Positions 25,826 through 34,603 of a DNA stretch of 56,577 bases are shown one piece after another. This DNA is from an uncultured Verrucomicrobiota bacterium (GTDB lineage: Bacteria > Verrucomicrobiota > Verrucomicrobiia > Limisphaerales > CAIYYI01): positions 1 to 56,577 of the forward strand of contig CAIYYI010000263.1 in the NCBI GenBank assembly GCA_903930345.1, in the 5' to 3' direction. The translations under genes and the position numbers were made by a program. Positions within the stretch are counted from its first letter, which is position 1; every line of letters begins with the position of its first letter. A model generated the notes under the pieces. That model was not told where the DNA came from. It made no database searches and saw nothing but the letters and a program-made list of their open reading frames with translations.

Positions 25826-26522
25826 GTATGAACGCTACGCCCCCTGACTTGGTTTACAAGGAAGGAATATATACCATGTTGGGCCTCTGCAAAAGACGGT
25901 TTTATCAAAGGATTGCGTCCACTGGCCCAGTCGCCGTCCACCTTTTGTTCTCTTTCTTATTGCACCTATCATCAACTATATCATTGGTTTACGCATGTTG
26001 TCTGTGAACCGTGTGCTATGCCAGACTGGTCGAGCTGGCCGAAACCCGTCAAAGCTTCTTTACGACCCAGCAGGCGATTATGGCCGGGTATTCCGACAAT
26101 ACCTGAAGACCAAGCCCGTTCCGCAACTCGAGGAATTGCTTCGCAACTGCGGCCCGATCGTCGGCGTCTGGTTCGACACGCCGGCCCAATCACCCCGGAC
26201 GCATCCAAAATGCTCGTTGACCTCGTTCACCAGCTGCCCTCCCAGTGTCTCGTCAACAGCCTCATTGGCAACAACCTCGGCGACTATGCTACCGTGAGCT
26301 TCCCTTTGATTGTCACCGGTGAACGCCCGAAGCGTTCCGCGTTCGGCGGCGCCTTGCCGCGCTTCCGTACCTATCATATTGGCGTGGAGGATTTTCCTAA
26401 TCCTGGTAGGCATCAGCTTGTTCTTGGGCCGGCTGGTGCTGGAGGCAAAGGCGTTCGCCTCGCCTCTTTGAGTTTGAATCTGGCAGAATAATGTTAGATT
26501 GAAGGAGCGTGGGGCGTGGATC
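25826..26522. other. Decayed region between lipoprotein and propeller sensor genes
   Basis: No intact gene is present in these roughly 700 bases. It contains the GH29 fossil listed separately. It also holds, at about 26388-26451 on the plus strand, a short hydrophobic frame (RIFLILVGISLFLGRLVLEA) that looks like the membrane segment of a lost protein. The right end must carry the promoter of the sensor gene at 26523; a GAAGGAG at 26501-26507 lies 15 bases before its ATG, which is far for a ribosome binding site. Confidence 0.5.
26055..26300 (+). pseudogene. Fragment of an alpha-L-fucosidase gene (GH29), frameshifted
   Basis: Two plus-strand frames give adjacent pieces of one GH29 enzyme. The first reads DPAGDYGRVFRQYL, then VPQLEELLRNCGPIVGVWFD, which includes the family's WFD nucleophile region. 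After a one-base shift near 26183 the second reads GPITPDASKMLVDLVHQLPS and CLVNSLIGNNLGDY, the next conserved stretch of GH29. Nothing upstream or downstream matches the rest of the roughly 450-residue enzyme. It is therefore a relic of about 80 codons. It indicates that a fucosidase was once encoded beside the present sensor locus. Confidence 0.75.
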
Positions 26523-29500
26523 ATGGTTCATACGTGGATTAAAACTTGGTGCGGTGCCGTAGCGGTCATTGCTTTATCAGCAGGCGGCATCGTGTGCGCC
26601 CGTGCAGCCACGCCGACATCTTCCTGGTTCAACCGGGCGTACCAGACGGAAGATGGTTTGCCGGATAACAGCATCACTGGCGTGGCGCAGACTGCGGACG
26701 GTTACTTGTGGGTAGCCACCAAAGCTGGCTTGTCACGCTTCGACGGGAAGAGCTTTGCCGTCCTGCCCCGGGCAAACTTCCCGGCCATGCCAAGTCGCGC
26801 CGTGCGGGCCATGCTTCATGATCGGCACGACCGGCTCTGGCTGGGGATGGAACGCGGGCCCCTGCTTTGCCTCAAGCCGGACGGACTGGTGAGTTTTACG
26901 GAGAAAGACGGCCTGCCCGGCGATCGGGTGGTGATGATGGCGGAGGACCAGGAAGGCGCAATATGGGTCGCCTATCCAAACCAATTGCGGCGTATTTTGA
27001 ATCAGCAGGTAGAATCAGTTGCGCTGCCTGCTGATTGGCTGGAGCCATACGACATCATCTCCGCCAGTGACGCCCGCGGGAACATTTGGTGCGCCAAGGG
27101 AGCACGTCTTGGCGTGTGGCGGGAGGGGAAATTTCTGTCCTCACTTCGCTTGGCAGCGCCGGTGACCGCCATCGGCTCGGGAGGCAAATCGAATCTGTGG
27201 ATTGCTGCCGGCGGTCGCTTATTCACGTTTGAGGAGGGGCACGAGCCGGTCGAGCTGGGGCCGTTACCGCCCAAAGCCGTGCCGTCGGTGTTGCTCAAGG
27301 ATCGCTCAGGCGCGCTCTGGGTTGGCACCGCTGCGGCTGGATTATTGCGGTGGGAGGATCAGCAGTGGCAGAAGGTGCCGACTTCGCATCAGGAGATCAA
27401 GTGTCTGCATCAGGATCGGGAAGGAAACATTTGGGCGGGCACCGGGGGGGGAGGATTGAATCTGGTCCGGCCGCGCGACGTGGCGCTGCTCGGAACAGAT
27501 TCAGGACTGCCTTTTGAATCGGTCTTATCGGTCACCGAAGACGCGGATGGCCGATTGTGGGCGGCGGGTCAGAATGGCCAATTGGCCCAGGAAAACGGCG
27601 ATCGCTGGGAGGTGCTGAGCAGCGCCACCAATTGGCCCGGCGGGAGCGCCACCTGCGTGGCGGCGGATCGAAGGGGCGGCGTCTGGGTGGGCACGCGGGA
27701 TCAGGGTTTGAGGTGTTTTCGAGGGGGAGTGTGGCGTGAGTGGCGGCAATCGAAAGGATTAGCCAGTAACAGCGTCCGGTCCTTGCTGATCGCCTCAAAC
27801 GGTGATGTCTGGGTGGCGACGGACAATCCCGGCCGGTTGCAGCGGTTGCGCGACGGACAGGTGCTGGTCATGAAGAACACTACCCGTCTGGGACCTATTC
27901 GGGCATTGGCGGAGGCGGCCGATGGAACCATCTGGATCGGAACCGCAGTCGGAGAAGTTCAAAGAGTTGACGGCGCAACGCTGGTGGCCGAGCCGGCCAT
28001 TCATGAACCAGTGCCGCTGTCGGTCCGTTGCCTGCTCGCCACTGCGGATGGGAGCCTTTGGATTGGCTATGCCGGCGAAGGACTGGGGCACTTGAAGGAC
28101 GGCAAGTATCATCGCCTGACGACTGCCGTGGGTCTGGCCGATGACTTCATTTCCCAAATCCTTCCGGATGGGGGCGGAAATCTTTGGATCGCGGGCAACC
28201 GGGGATTGTGGCGGGCAAGTCTTGCCGAACTGGATTCACTGATGGCCGGGGGGATGCAGCGGATGCGTGTGCGGACCTATGGTGGCGGCGATGGCTTGCC
28301 GGGAGTCCGGCCCAGTCGCGACTACTTCCCGGCAGCGGGGCGGGGCCGCGACGGGCGGCTGTGGTTCTCCATGAGCAGCGGCTTGCTCGTGGTGGCGCCG
28401 GGCAAGGTTCACGACAATCCTCTTCCCCCGTCGGTCCAATTGGAACGGGTCAGTGTGGACGATCAATTGGTGGCGATCTACAACGCGGGCTCGCCGCTGC
28501 AGGTCGAATGGGGCAGCAACGTGGTTAACCTGCGCGGCCTGACCGCGCCGCTGCGCCTCGGTCCTGGCCACCGCAAGCTGGAGATTGATATTGCTGCCTT
28601 GAGTTTCAGTTCCCCGGAAAACGTGCAATTTCGTTACCAGTTAAGCGGGTTCGACGCGAATTGGGTCGAAGTCGGCCCGCGCCGCCGCGCCACCTATCCG
28701 CGCCTCCCGGCCGGCGATTACGAGTTCCGGGTGCTCGCGTGCAACAGCGCAGGCGTGTGGAATGAGACAGGGGCCGCATTGGCCCTGGCCGTGTCTCCGT
28801 TCTTTTGGGAGACGTGGTGGTTCAAGGCGGCGGGCGTATTGGCCACGGTGCTGGTGGCTGGCGTCAGTACGTTCCTGGTTTCGCGGCGGCGGTACCGGCG
28901 GAAACTTCGCCGGGTGGAGGCCCGCCGCGGGCTGGAGCAGGAACGGGCCCGCATCGCCCGGGACATTCATGATGACCTGGGGGCCAGCCTGACGCGCATT
29001 TCACTGCTCAGCCAGCCTGCGCCCGACGCAGTCGGGAACGCGGAGACGGCGGCGGCGACCTTGACGCAAATCCACCAAACCGCGCGCGACCTGACCCACG
29101 CGATGGGCGAGGTGGTCTGGGCCGTGAATCCCGAGCACGACACGTTTGACAGCCTGGCCAACTATGTCAGCCATTACGCCCAGAACTTTTTGCGGGTGGC
29201 CCGAATCCACTGCCGGCTCGAGATACCCCTGCAACTACCCAGGCAGCCGTTGTCCGCCGAAATCCGGCACAATCTGTTTCTTGCCTTCAAGGAAGCCCTC
29301 AACAACGTGATCAAGCACGCCGCCGCGTCCGAGGTCCGGATTTCGTTGAAGCCGGGGAAAGCCGGATTTGAACTGCTGGTCGCTGATAACGGCAAAGGCT
29401 TCTCCAGCGACGCCGGCGCCGCCCACGCGACGGTCCAGGATGCGTCGCGCGCCCTGCGGGGGAACGGCCTGGGCAATATGCGCAGCCGCCTGCGGGAAAT

Positions 29501-29591
29501 CGGCGGTGATTGCGAAGTGCACAGCGAGCTTGGCGTGGGCACGACCATCTCCTTCCGCGTGAGCTTGAAGGCCGACCATGGGCAAAGATAA
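26523..29591 (+). CDS. Propeller sensor histidine kinase (Reg_prop, Y_Y_Y, HisKA_3)
   Basis: The protein has 1022 residues from the ATG at 26523; a TTG eight codons upstream is possible. After a signal sequence (about residues 8-30) come about 14 propeller repeats in two seven-bladed units, such as SWFNRAYQTEDGLPDN and DGYLWVATKAGLSRFDG, up to about residue 640. The Y_Y_Y domain follows (FRYQLSGFDANWVEVG, LPAGDYEFRVLACN), then a single membrane helix (about 755-778). The HisKA_3 domain has its phospho-histidine at H816 in RIARDIHDDLGASLTRI. The HATPase domain has a degenerate N-box (ALNNVIKHA), DNGKGF and GNGLGNMRSR. This is a NarL/LuxR-type transmembrane kinase with an external sensor, probably for oligosaccharides. 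The gene for a matching response regulator begins 114 bases downstream. Confidence 0.93.
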   Translation: MVHTWIKTWCGAVAVIALSAGGIVCARAATPTSSWFNRAYQTEDGLPDNSITGVAQTADGYLWVATKAGLSRFDGKSFAVLPRANFPAMPSRAVRAMLHDRHDRLWLGMERGPLLCLKPDGLVSFTEKDGLPGDRVVMMAEDQEGAIWVAYPNQLRRILNQQVESVALPADWLEPYDIISASDARGNIWCAKGARLGVWREGKFLSSLRLAAPVTAIGSGGKSNLWIAAGGRLFTFEEGHEPVELGPLPPKAVPSVLLKDRSGALWVGTAAAGLLRWEDQQWQKVPTSHQEIKCLHQDREGNIWAGTGGGGLNLVRPRDVALLGTDSGLPFESVLSVTEDADGRLWAAGQNGQLAQENGDRWEVLSSATNWPGGSATCVAADRRGGVWVGTRDQGLRCFRGGVWREWRQSKGLASNSVRSLLIASNGDVWVATDNPGRLQRLRDGQVLVMKNTTRLGPIRALAEAADGTIWIGTAVGEVQRVDGATLVAEPAIHEPVPLSVRCLLATADGSLWIGYAGEGLGHLKDGKYHRLTTAVGLADDFISQILPDGGGNLWIAGNRGLWRASLAELDSLMAGGMQRMRVRTYGGGDGLPGVRPSRDYFPAAGRGRDGRLWFSMSSGLLVVAPGKVHDNPLPPSVQLERVSVDDQLVAIYNAGSPLQVEWGSNVVNLRGLTAPLRLGPGHRKLEIDIAALSFSSPENVQFRYQLSGFDANWVEVGPRRRATYPRLPAGDYEFRVLACNSAGVWNETGAALALAVSPFFWETWWFKAAGVLATVLVAGVSTFLVSRRRYRRKLRRVEARRGLEQERARIARDIHDDLGASLTRISLLSQPAPDAVGNAETAAATLTQIHQTARDLTHAMGEVVWAVNPEHDTFDSLANYVSHYAQNFLRVARIHCRLEIPLQLPRQPLSAEIRHNLFLAFKEALNNVIKHAAASEVRISLKPGKAGFELLVADNGKGFSSDAGAAHATVQDASRALRGNGLGNMRSRLREIGGDCEVHSELGVGTTISFRVSLKADHGQR

Positions 29592-29636
29592 TCCATCCGG
29601 TCCGTTGAAATCACGGCCCCGCCACAAGTTTGGCTG

Positions 29637-29656
29637 TGTCACGGGAATCCGTGACA
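29637..29656. promoter_or_regulatory. 20-bp palindrome, candidate operator upstream of the response regulator gene
   Basis: The sequence is TGTCACGGGAATCCGTGACA, with arms TGTCACGG/CCGTGACA around GAAT. It ends 49 bases before the response regulator ATG. Its reverse complement occurs with one mismatch at 30456-30475, and the flanks are also similar (CAAG..TGGC before, TG after). LuxR-type regulators bind such dyads as dimers, so autoregulation is a reasonable inference. Confidence 0.6.
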
Positions 29657-29705
29657 TGCGGACGGAGGCCAGCCGGGGTACAAGTGCAACTGTGATAATC
29701 GCGTC

Positions 29706-30365
29706 ATGACCATAACCGTTTCGATAGTTGAGGATGATGTTGCTTTGCGTCCGATTTACGCCCGGTGGCTGAAGCAGGCGGAAGGCTTTCGGGTCCTCAG
29801 CCAGTTTGGCGATGGGCTGCAAGCCCTCGCCACGCTGCCGCAGGATAAGCCGGACGTGGTCCTGATGGATATCAACCTGCCCGGCCTGAACGGGGTGGAA
29901 TGCGTCCGGCAACTCAAAGTCAAGATGCCCGGCACCCAGTTTGTCATGATCACGGTCTACGAAGATCCGGATCGGATCTTCAACGCGCTGGCGGCGGGCG
30001 CGACCGGCTACCTGTTGAAGGAGACGGCGCGCGAGGAACTGCTCGACGCCTTGCGCGAGGTGCATCGCGGCGGCTCGCCGATGAGCAGCGGCATCGCGCG
30101 CAAGGTCGTGCAGTGTTTTCAGAAACCGCCTCCCGCCGCGCCGGAAGTCGAACCGCACAAACTTTCCGCGCGCGAAGAAGAGGTGCTGGATCTGGTATCG
30201 CGGGGTTACCTGCTCAAGGAGATCTCCGACGCGCTCAAACTGAGCGAGCACACCGTGGACACTTACCTGCGGCGAATTTACGAAAAGCTCCATGTCCATT
30301 CGCGGGCCCAGGCGGCGGCGCGCTATGCGGAACTGAAGCCGCATGTGGTTGCGGCACGCGGGTGA
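29706..30365 (+). CDS. LuxR/NarL-family response regulator
   Basis: This 219-residue protein has a receiver domain at about residues 3-120: acidic pair E9-D10, phospho-acceptor D55 in VVLMDINLPG, and the conserved lysine in YLLKETAREELL. A linker leads to a C-terminal LuxR-type helix-turn-helix (about 150-208; KLSAREEEVLDLVSRGYLLK and KLSEHTVDTYLRRIYEKL). It is the evident partner of the kinase encoded just upstream. Likely targets are its own gene and the secreted protein gene at 30669, because an almost identical palindrome precedes each. No unusual residues are seen. Confidence 0.94.
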   Translation: MTITVSIVEDDVALRPIYARWLKQAEGFRVLSQFGDGLQALATLPQDKPDVVLMDINLPGLNGVECVRQLKVKMPGTQFVMITVYEDPDRIFNALAAGATGYLLKETAREELLDALREVHRGGSPMSSGIARKVVQCFQKPPPAAPEVEPHKLSAREEEVLDLVSRGYLLKEISDALKLSEHTVDTYLRRIYEKLHVHSRAQAAARYAELKPHVVAARG

Positions 30366-30455
30366 AAATCCGTTGGGCTAAGGGGAGAGCAGCGAACTCC
30401 CGGCTTGCGGATTCGCCATCGGGCAGCAGGCGACTCCGCCCGCCCAAGCTAGGCG

Positions 30456-30475
30456 TGTCACGTATTCCCGTGACA
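30456..30475. promoter_or_regulatory. 20-bp palindrome, candidate operator upstream of the secreted-protein cluster
   Basis: The sequence is TGTCACGTATTCCCGTGACA. It is the reverse complement of the element at 29637-29656 except for one central base. It lies in the 303-base gap between the response regulator and the beta-strand-repeat gene, 193 bases before the latter's ATG. Nothing else in that gap (30366-30668) was recognised. It probably marks the promoter of the downstream cluster. Confidence 0.6.
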
Positions 30476-30668
30476 TGACATTTTCGTCGCACAACTGAAA
30501 ATTAAACGTTAAGCAGCCTGTGATCGCACAAATTGTGTTCCGGCCAGAAATTGGCTTGTGTCTGCCAGTGACTCTTTGGGTTTCTGGAGTTCCGGAACGC
30601 TTTCCAAGCCCACGGGGCGTCAGAACAGAAATGCGTAGTCACCAACCGCAACCAGAACTGGTCCAGCC

Positions 30669-33600
30669 ATGAAAACACTCAAACTCTCTAAGCCTGATAA
30701 TCTCTTCGCCACCGTAGCCTTGGCGGCGCTGCTCACCCAGTTCGCGGCACCCTCCGCGTTCCCGGCAACCTACTATTGGGACACCGACGGGACCACGGCT
30801 GGGTTCGGCAACGTCGCCGGGACCTGGGGCATCGATGCATTCCTGAGCACCAATGCGGCCGGCGGGGCCAGCACGATCTTCACGGCCAACAGCACCACCA
30901 ACGACGTTCTGAACTTCGGCACCGGCAGCCTCGCGTTGGGGGCAACCGCCGCCGGCATGACAGTATCTGGAGCGGTGAGCGTGAACCGGATCAACTTCGG
31001 TTTCGCCCAGCATAGCCCCGCTGTGACGCTCTCGGGCGGCACCATCACGCTCGGAGGCGCGTCGCCCGTCATCGCGCCCAGCGCAACCAACGGCACCACC
31101 ATCAGCTCGGACATTCTGCTGGCCGCCGATGCCCAGTTCAATACGCCGTCCTTCGGGGCGGGAGGCCAGCCTACACGCATTACTTTCAACGGCGTCATTT
31201 CCGGGCCGCAAAGCGTGACCTTCTACGGCGCGAACGTGAGCAACAATTTTGGGACCATCTTGCTGAACCAGAAAAACACGTACTCGGGGTCAACGCGGCT
31301 CCATGCCAACGGAGCGGCGGCAAACCTCGGCGTTCAGTTGGGGACCGACGACGCGTTGCCGACGACAACCGTGCTGACGCTGGATGGAGGAAACGCCGGC
31401 AATACAGCTGGCGGTCGTTATGTGCGGTTGGATTTGAACGGTTTCAATCAGACGGTCGCTGGCCTGGCCACGGTCACCCGGGGAGCCAGACGAGACCAAT
31501 GCGTCGTCAATAGCGCAAGTGCCCTCGCCGCCACGCTGACCGTGAACAATGGCGCTGCCTACACTTACTCGGGTCAACTTGGAACCGGAGGGAACGGTTT
31601 CACATCCGGGCCGAATTTCGGGTTGAGAAAAGATGGAGCCGGCAAGCTCACGCTCAGCCCGGCGAATACCAACAGCAGCGGCACAATCATAAACCTCCAA
31701 TACACCGGTCCGACCACGGTCAACAACGGCGTCCTTGAAATCGCCGGCGCGGGCCGTTTGGGGAACGGCAGTTACGCCGCTGATGTTTCCATCGCCAGCG
31801 GCGCGGCGCTTGTCTTCACCAGCACCAACAATGGAACCTTGAGTGGTTTGATCAGTGGCGCGGGCGGCCTTACCAACGCGGGCGGCGGCACGCTCACGCT
31901 TGCCGGCAAGAACGCCCTTCCCGTGACCACGGTGAATGCCGGCAGCGTCGCGGTCAGCAGCGGCGGCGAAGTGTTTGGGGCGGTTGCCGTGAATTCCGGC
32001 GGAACATTGAGGCTCTCGGGAGGCGGCATCGTGAATGGCGTCGCGGTCAACAACGGCGGCAAGCTCGAACTCCCAGGCACGGGCATCGCAACCAACCTTG
32101 TCTTCACCAACGCTGGTTCAATGAGCTTTGACGTGGTTGCCGGCGGCGCATTAACCGTCGCCACGGTCGATGGCATCACCAACGAGGGCCCGGCGGGCTC
32201 TATCACGGTCAACGTCACCGGCGCCGCTCCTGCTGATGGAACCTACCCGCTCATTGCCTACAGCGGCAGCCTGCAGGGCAGCGGTTTCAGCGCCTATCAG
32301 CTCGGCGCAACGCCGCTCGGCAAGGCCTACTCGTTGGCGGACAGCGGGAGCGTCGTGCAGCTTGTCGTTTCCACGCCCTTGATTTGGACCGGGGCGCAGA
32401 GCAGCGAATGGAGCCTCAACCCCATCGGCGGCCTGCTGAACTGGACCTATCAGGGCACCCCCGTTGACTACGTCAGTGGCTCTGGCGTGCTGTTCGACGA
32501 TACGCTTACTGGCAGCAGCACGGTGGACGTCTCTGTGGCAGATGTCACGCCAATGTCAGTCACGCTCAACCACGCTACCACCAATTACACGCTGCAGGGT
32601 AGCCGGGGCATCACCGGTGCCGCGTCGCTGATCAAGAGCGGCGCTGCCACCCTCACTGTGTTGAACAACAACAGCTACACCGGGCCTACGATCATCAGTG
32701 CGGGCACGGTGCAGGTCGGCAGCGGCGGCACCAGCGGCACGCTTGGCTCCGGCGCGATCACCGACAACGGCGCCCTGCAATTCAACCGCAGCGATGCCAT
32801 CACCATCGCCAATCCAATCAGCGGCACGGGCTCGTTTGCCCAGAATGGCTCCGGGACTTTGACCCTCTCCGGCGCCAACACCTACGGCGGCGCCACCACC
32901 ATCAGCGCCGGCACGTTGCAGCTCGGGGGTGACCACATCCTTCCCGACGGCAGCGGCAAGGTTGGGGTCACGGTGGACGGCACGCTGGACCTGAATACCT
33001 TCTCCGAAACCATCAACGGCTTGGGCGGCTCCGGCATCGTGGACACCGTCGCCGGCGGCACGCCGACGCTGGCGGTCGGCGGGAACAATGCCTCCAGCAC
33101 CTTCAGCGGCGTGATCCGGAACACATCGGGCACGCTCGCGCTCAACAAGATCGGCAGCGGCACGCTGACCCTCGTCGGCGCGAACACCTACGGCGGCGAC
33201 ACGACCATCAGCGGTGGCATCATCACGGCGGCCAATGATTCGGCCCTCGGCACCGGAGCTGTGACCTTCAACGGTGGCACGCGCCTCGTGGTCAGCAACG
33301 GTGTGACGGTCAACAATCCCATTGCCATCGGCCTGAACGTCGGTGCCACGGGCCGCGGCTTGATTGAGCCGGCATCGGGAGCTCAGGCCAGGATCAGCGG
33401 GCCGATTACCATTACCGACACCCCTACGGCGGGCGGGCACCTGGCCACCTCAGGCGCAGGCGCGCTCCTTGACGTGGCGGGGCCGATCACCTCCTCGGTA
33501 CAGATCTCCATCCGAATCGGGACGGTCCGGTTCTCCGGTGGCGGCGCTGGCTATACGAACCTCGCCCTGAATCAAGGCACTGCCATGGTCGGGGCCAACG

Positions 33601-34598
33601 ACGGCATTTCCCCCACCGCCGTGTTCTCGTTTCTGAGCGCCGGGGCCGGCATCCTCGATCTCAACGGCTTCAACCAGAGCCTGGTGGGCGTGACCAAGCA
33701 AACCGCCACTGCGACCATCGGCAACAGCTCCACCACGTCCGACTCGACGTTGACGACCACCGGTACCTCGATCTTTGGCGGCACGATTCAGGACGTGTTG
33801 GGTTCGGGCACAATGAAGGTCAACTTGACGGTCAACGGCGGCGCGCTGACGCTCTCCGGCACCAACACTTACAGCGGCCCTACCGCGGTCAACGCCGGCA
33901 TGCTGCTCGTGAACGGTGCAACTGGCCCGAGCGTGGTCACAGTCAACACGGGTGGCACGCTGGGCGGCAACGGCAGCATTGGTGGCGAGCTGGCGGTCAA
34001 TCCGGGTGCCGTGCTCTCGCCCGGCGTGGGCACCAACGCCGGCCGTCTCTCCGTCCAACAATTTCTGAACCTTGCCTCCGGCGCAACTCTTTCGATTAAC
34101 CTCAATGGCACCAATGATGGCGCCTACGACCAACTGTTTTCCAATACAGACATATTCCTGCAGGACCCCACGCTGGTCATTGCGTTGGGCTATACACCGG
34201 CCCCGGGCGATCAATACGCCATCGTCATCAGCGGCCCGACCGCTTTCTTGGCCGGCCAATTTGCCGGCCTGCCTGACGGTGCCACCCTCGCGGCAGGAGG
34301 TTATCTTTTCAGGATTCAATACTTTGTGGGCAATGGCAACGATATCGTACTGACGTGCCTGGGGCCGGTTCCCACGGCCACGGTCAGCGGTTCCGGACCT
34401 TTGAGTGGCGCGTCGTTCCCACTGACGTTCAGCGGGCCGAGCGGGGTGGGCTACCAAGTGCTGACCAGCACCAACGTGTCGCTGCCGCTGGCGAGTTGGA
34501 CGGTGCTGACCACTGGCACCTTCGGTCCCGGTCCGGTGACCTACACCGACACCAGTGCGACGAACCATCAGCAGTATTACATCATCAAGTCGCCCTAG
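30669..34598 (+). CDS. Large secreted protein with autotransporter-associated beta-strand repeats
   Basis: This 1309-residue protein has a signal peptide (MKTLKLSKPDNLFATVALAA, cleaved near FPA-TYYW). The body is a repetitive beta-helix rich in Gly, Ser, Thr and Asn. At least five copies of the PATR-type repeat are seen, for example GSGTLTLSGANTYGGATTIS, GSGTLTLVGANTYGGDTTIS and GGALTLSGTNTYSGPTAVN. It lacks the 300-residue outer-membrane barrel of a true autotransporter. Instead it ends with an about 80-residue domain (FSGPSGVGYQVLTSTN to QQYYIIKSP) common at the C-terminus of verrucomicrobial surface proteins. The stop is TAG. A role in adhesion to, or exposure on, the polysaccharide substrate is an inference. 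It is preceded by the 20-bp palindrome at 30456 and followed after five bases by the CotH/lamin-tail gene. Confidence 0.88.
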   Translation: MKTLKLSKPDNLFATVALAALLTQFAAPSAFPATYYWDTDGTTAGFGNVAGTWGIDAFLSTNAAGGASTIFTANSTTNDVLNFGTGSLALGATAAGMTVSGAVSVNRINFGFAQHSPAVTLSGGTITLGGASPVIAPSATNGTTISSDILLAADAQFNTPSFGAGGQPTRITFNGVISGPQSVTFYGANVSNNFGTILLNQKNTYSGSTRLHANGAAANLGVQLGTDDALPTTTVLTLDGGNAGNTAGGRYVRLDLNGFNQTVAGLATVTRGARRDQCVVNSASALAATLTVNNGAAYTYSGQLGTGGNGFTSGPNFGLRKDGAGKLTLSPANTNSSGTIINLQYTGPTTVNNGVLEIAGAGRLGNGSYAADVSIASGAALVFTSTNNGTLSGLISGAGGLTNAGGGTLTLAGKNALPVTTVNAGSVAVSSGGEVFGAVAVNSGGTLRLSGGGIVNGVAVNNGGKLELPGTGIATNLVFTNAGSMSFDVVAGGALTVATVDGITNEGPAGSITVNVTGAAPADGTYPLIAYSGSLQGSGFSAYQLGATPLGKAYSLADSGSVVQLVVSTPLIWTGAQSSEWSLNPIGGLLNWTYQGTPVDYVSGSGVLFDDTLTGSSTVDVSVADVTPMSVTLNHATTNYTLQGSRGITGAASLIKSGAATLTVLNNNSYTGPTIISAGTVQVGSGGTSGTLGSGAITDNGALQFNRSDAITIANPISGTGSFAQNGSGTLTLSGANTYGGATTISAGTLQLGGDHILPDGSGKVGVTVDGTLDLNTFSETINGLGGSGIVDTVAGGTPTLAVGGNNASSTFSGVIRNTSGTLALNKIGSGTLTLVGANTYGGDTTISGGIITAANDSALGTGAVTFNGGTRLVVSNGVTVNNPIAIGLNVGATGRGLIEPASGAQARISGPITITDTPTAGGHLATSGAGALLDVAGPITSSVQISIRIGTVRFSGGGAGYTNLALNQGTAMVGANDGISPTAVFSFLSAGAGILDLNGFNQSLVGVTKQTATATIGNSSTTSDSTLTTTGTSIFGGTIQDVLGSGTMKVNLTVNGGALTLSGTNTYSGPTAVNAGMLLVNGATGPSVVTVNTGGTLGGNGSIGGELAVNPGAVLSPGVGTNAGRLSVQQFLNLASGATLSINLNGTNDGAYDQLFSNTDIFLQDPTLVIALGYTPAPGDQYAIVISGPTAFLAGQFAGLPDGATLAAGGYLFRIQYFVGNGNDIVLTCLGPVPTATVSGSGPLSGASFPLTFSGPSGVGYQVLTSTNVSLPLASWTVLTTGTFGPGPVTYTDTSATNHQQYYIIKSP

Positions 34599-34603
34599 TC
34601 TGG

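Noticed and set aside
25816..26491. Intact plus-strand genes between the lipoprotein and the sensor
   Set aside because: The frames only contain the broken GH29 pieces and low-quality sequence; no complete domain or good start is present.
30669..34598. CRISPR-like or satellite DNA in the repetitive gene
   Set aside because: Similarity is at the protein repeat level within an open frame; unit spacing and sequence vary and there are no spacers.
34355..34603. Extension of the CotH/lamin-tail gene upstream to 34355
   Set aside because: The extension overlaps the end of the beta-strand-repeat gene in another frame and has no protein-like character; the ATG at 34604 leads into the signal sequence.
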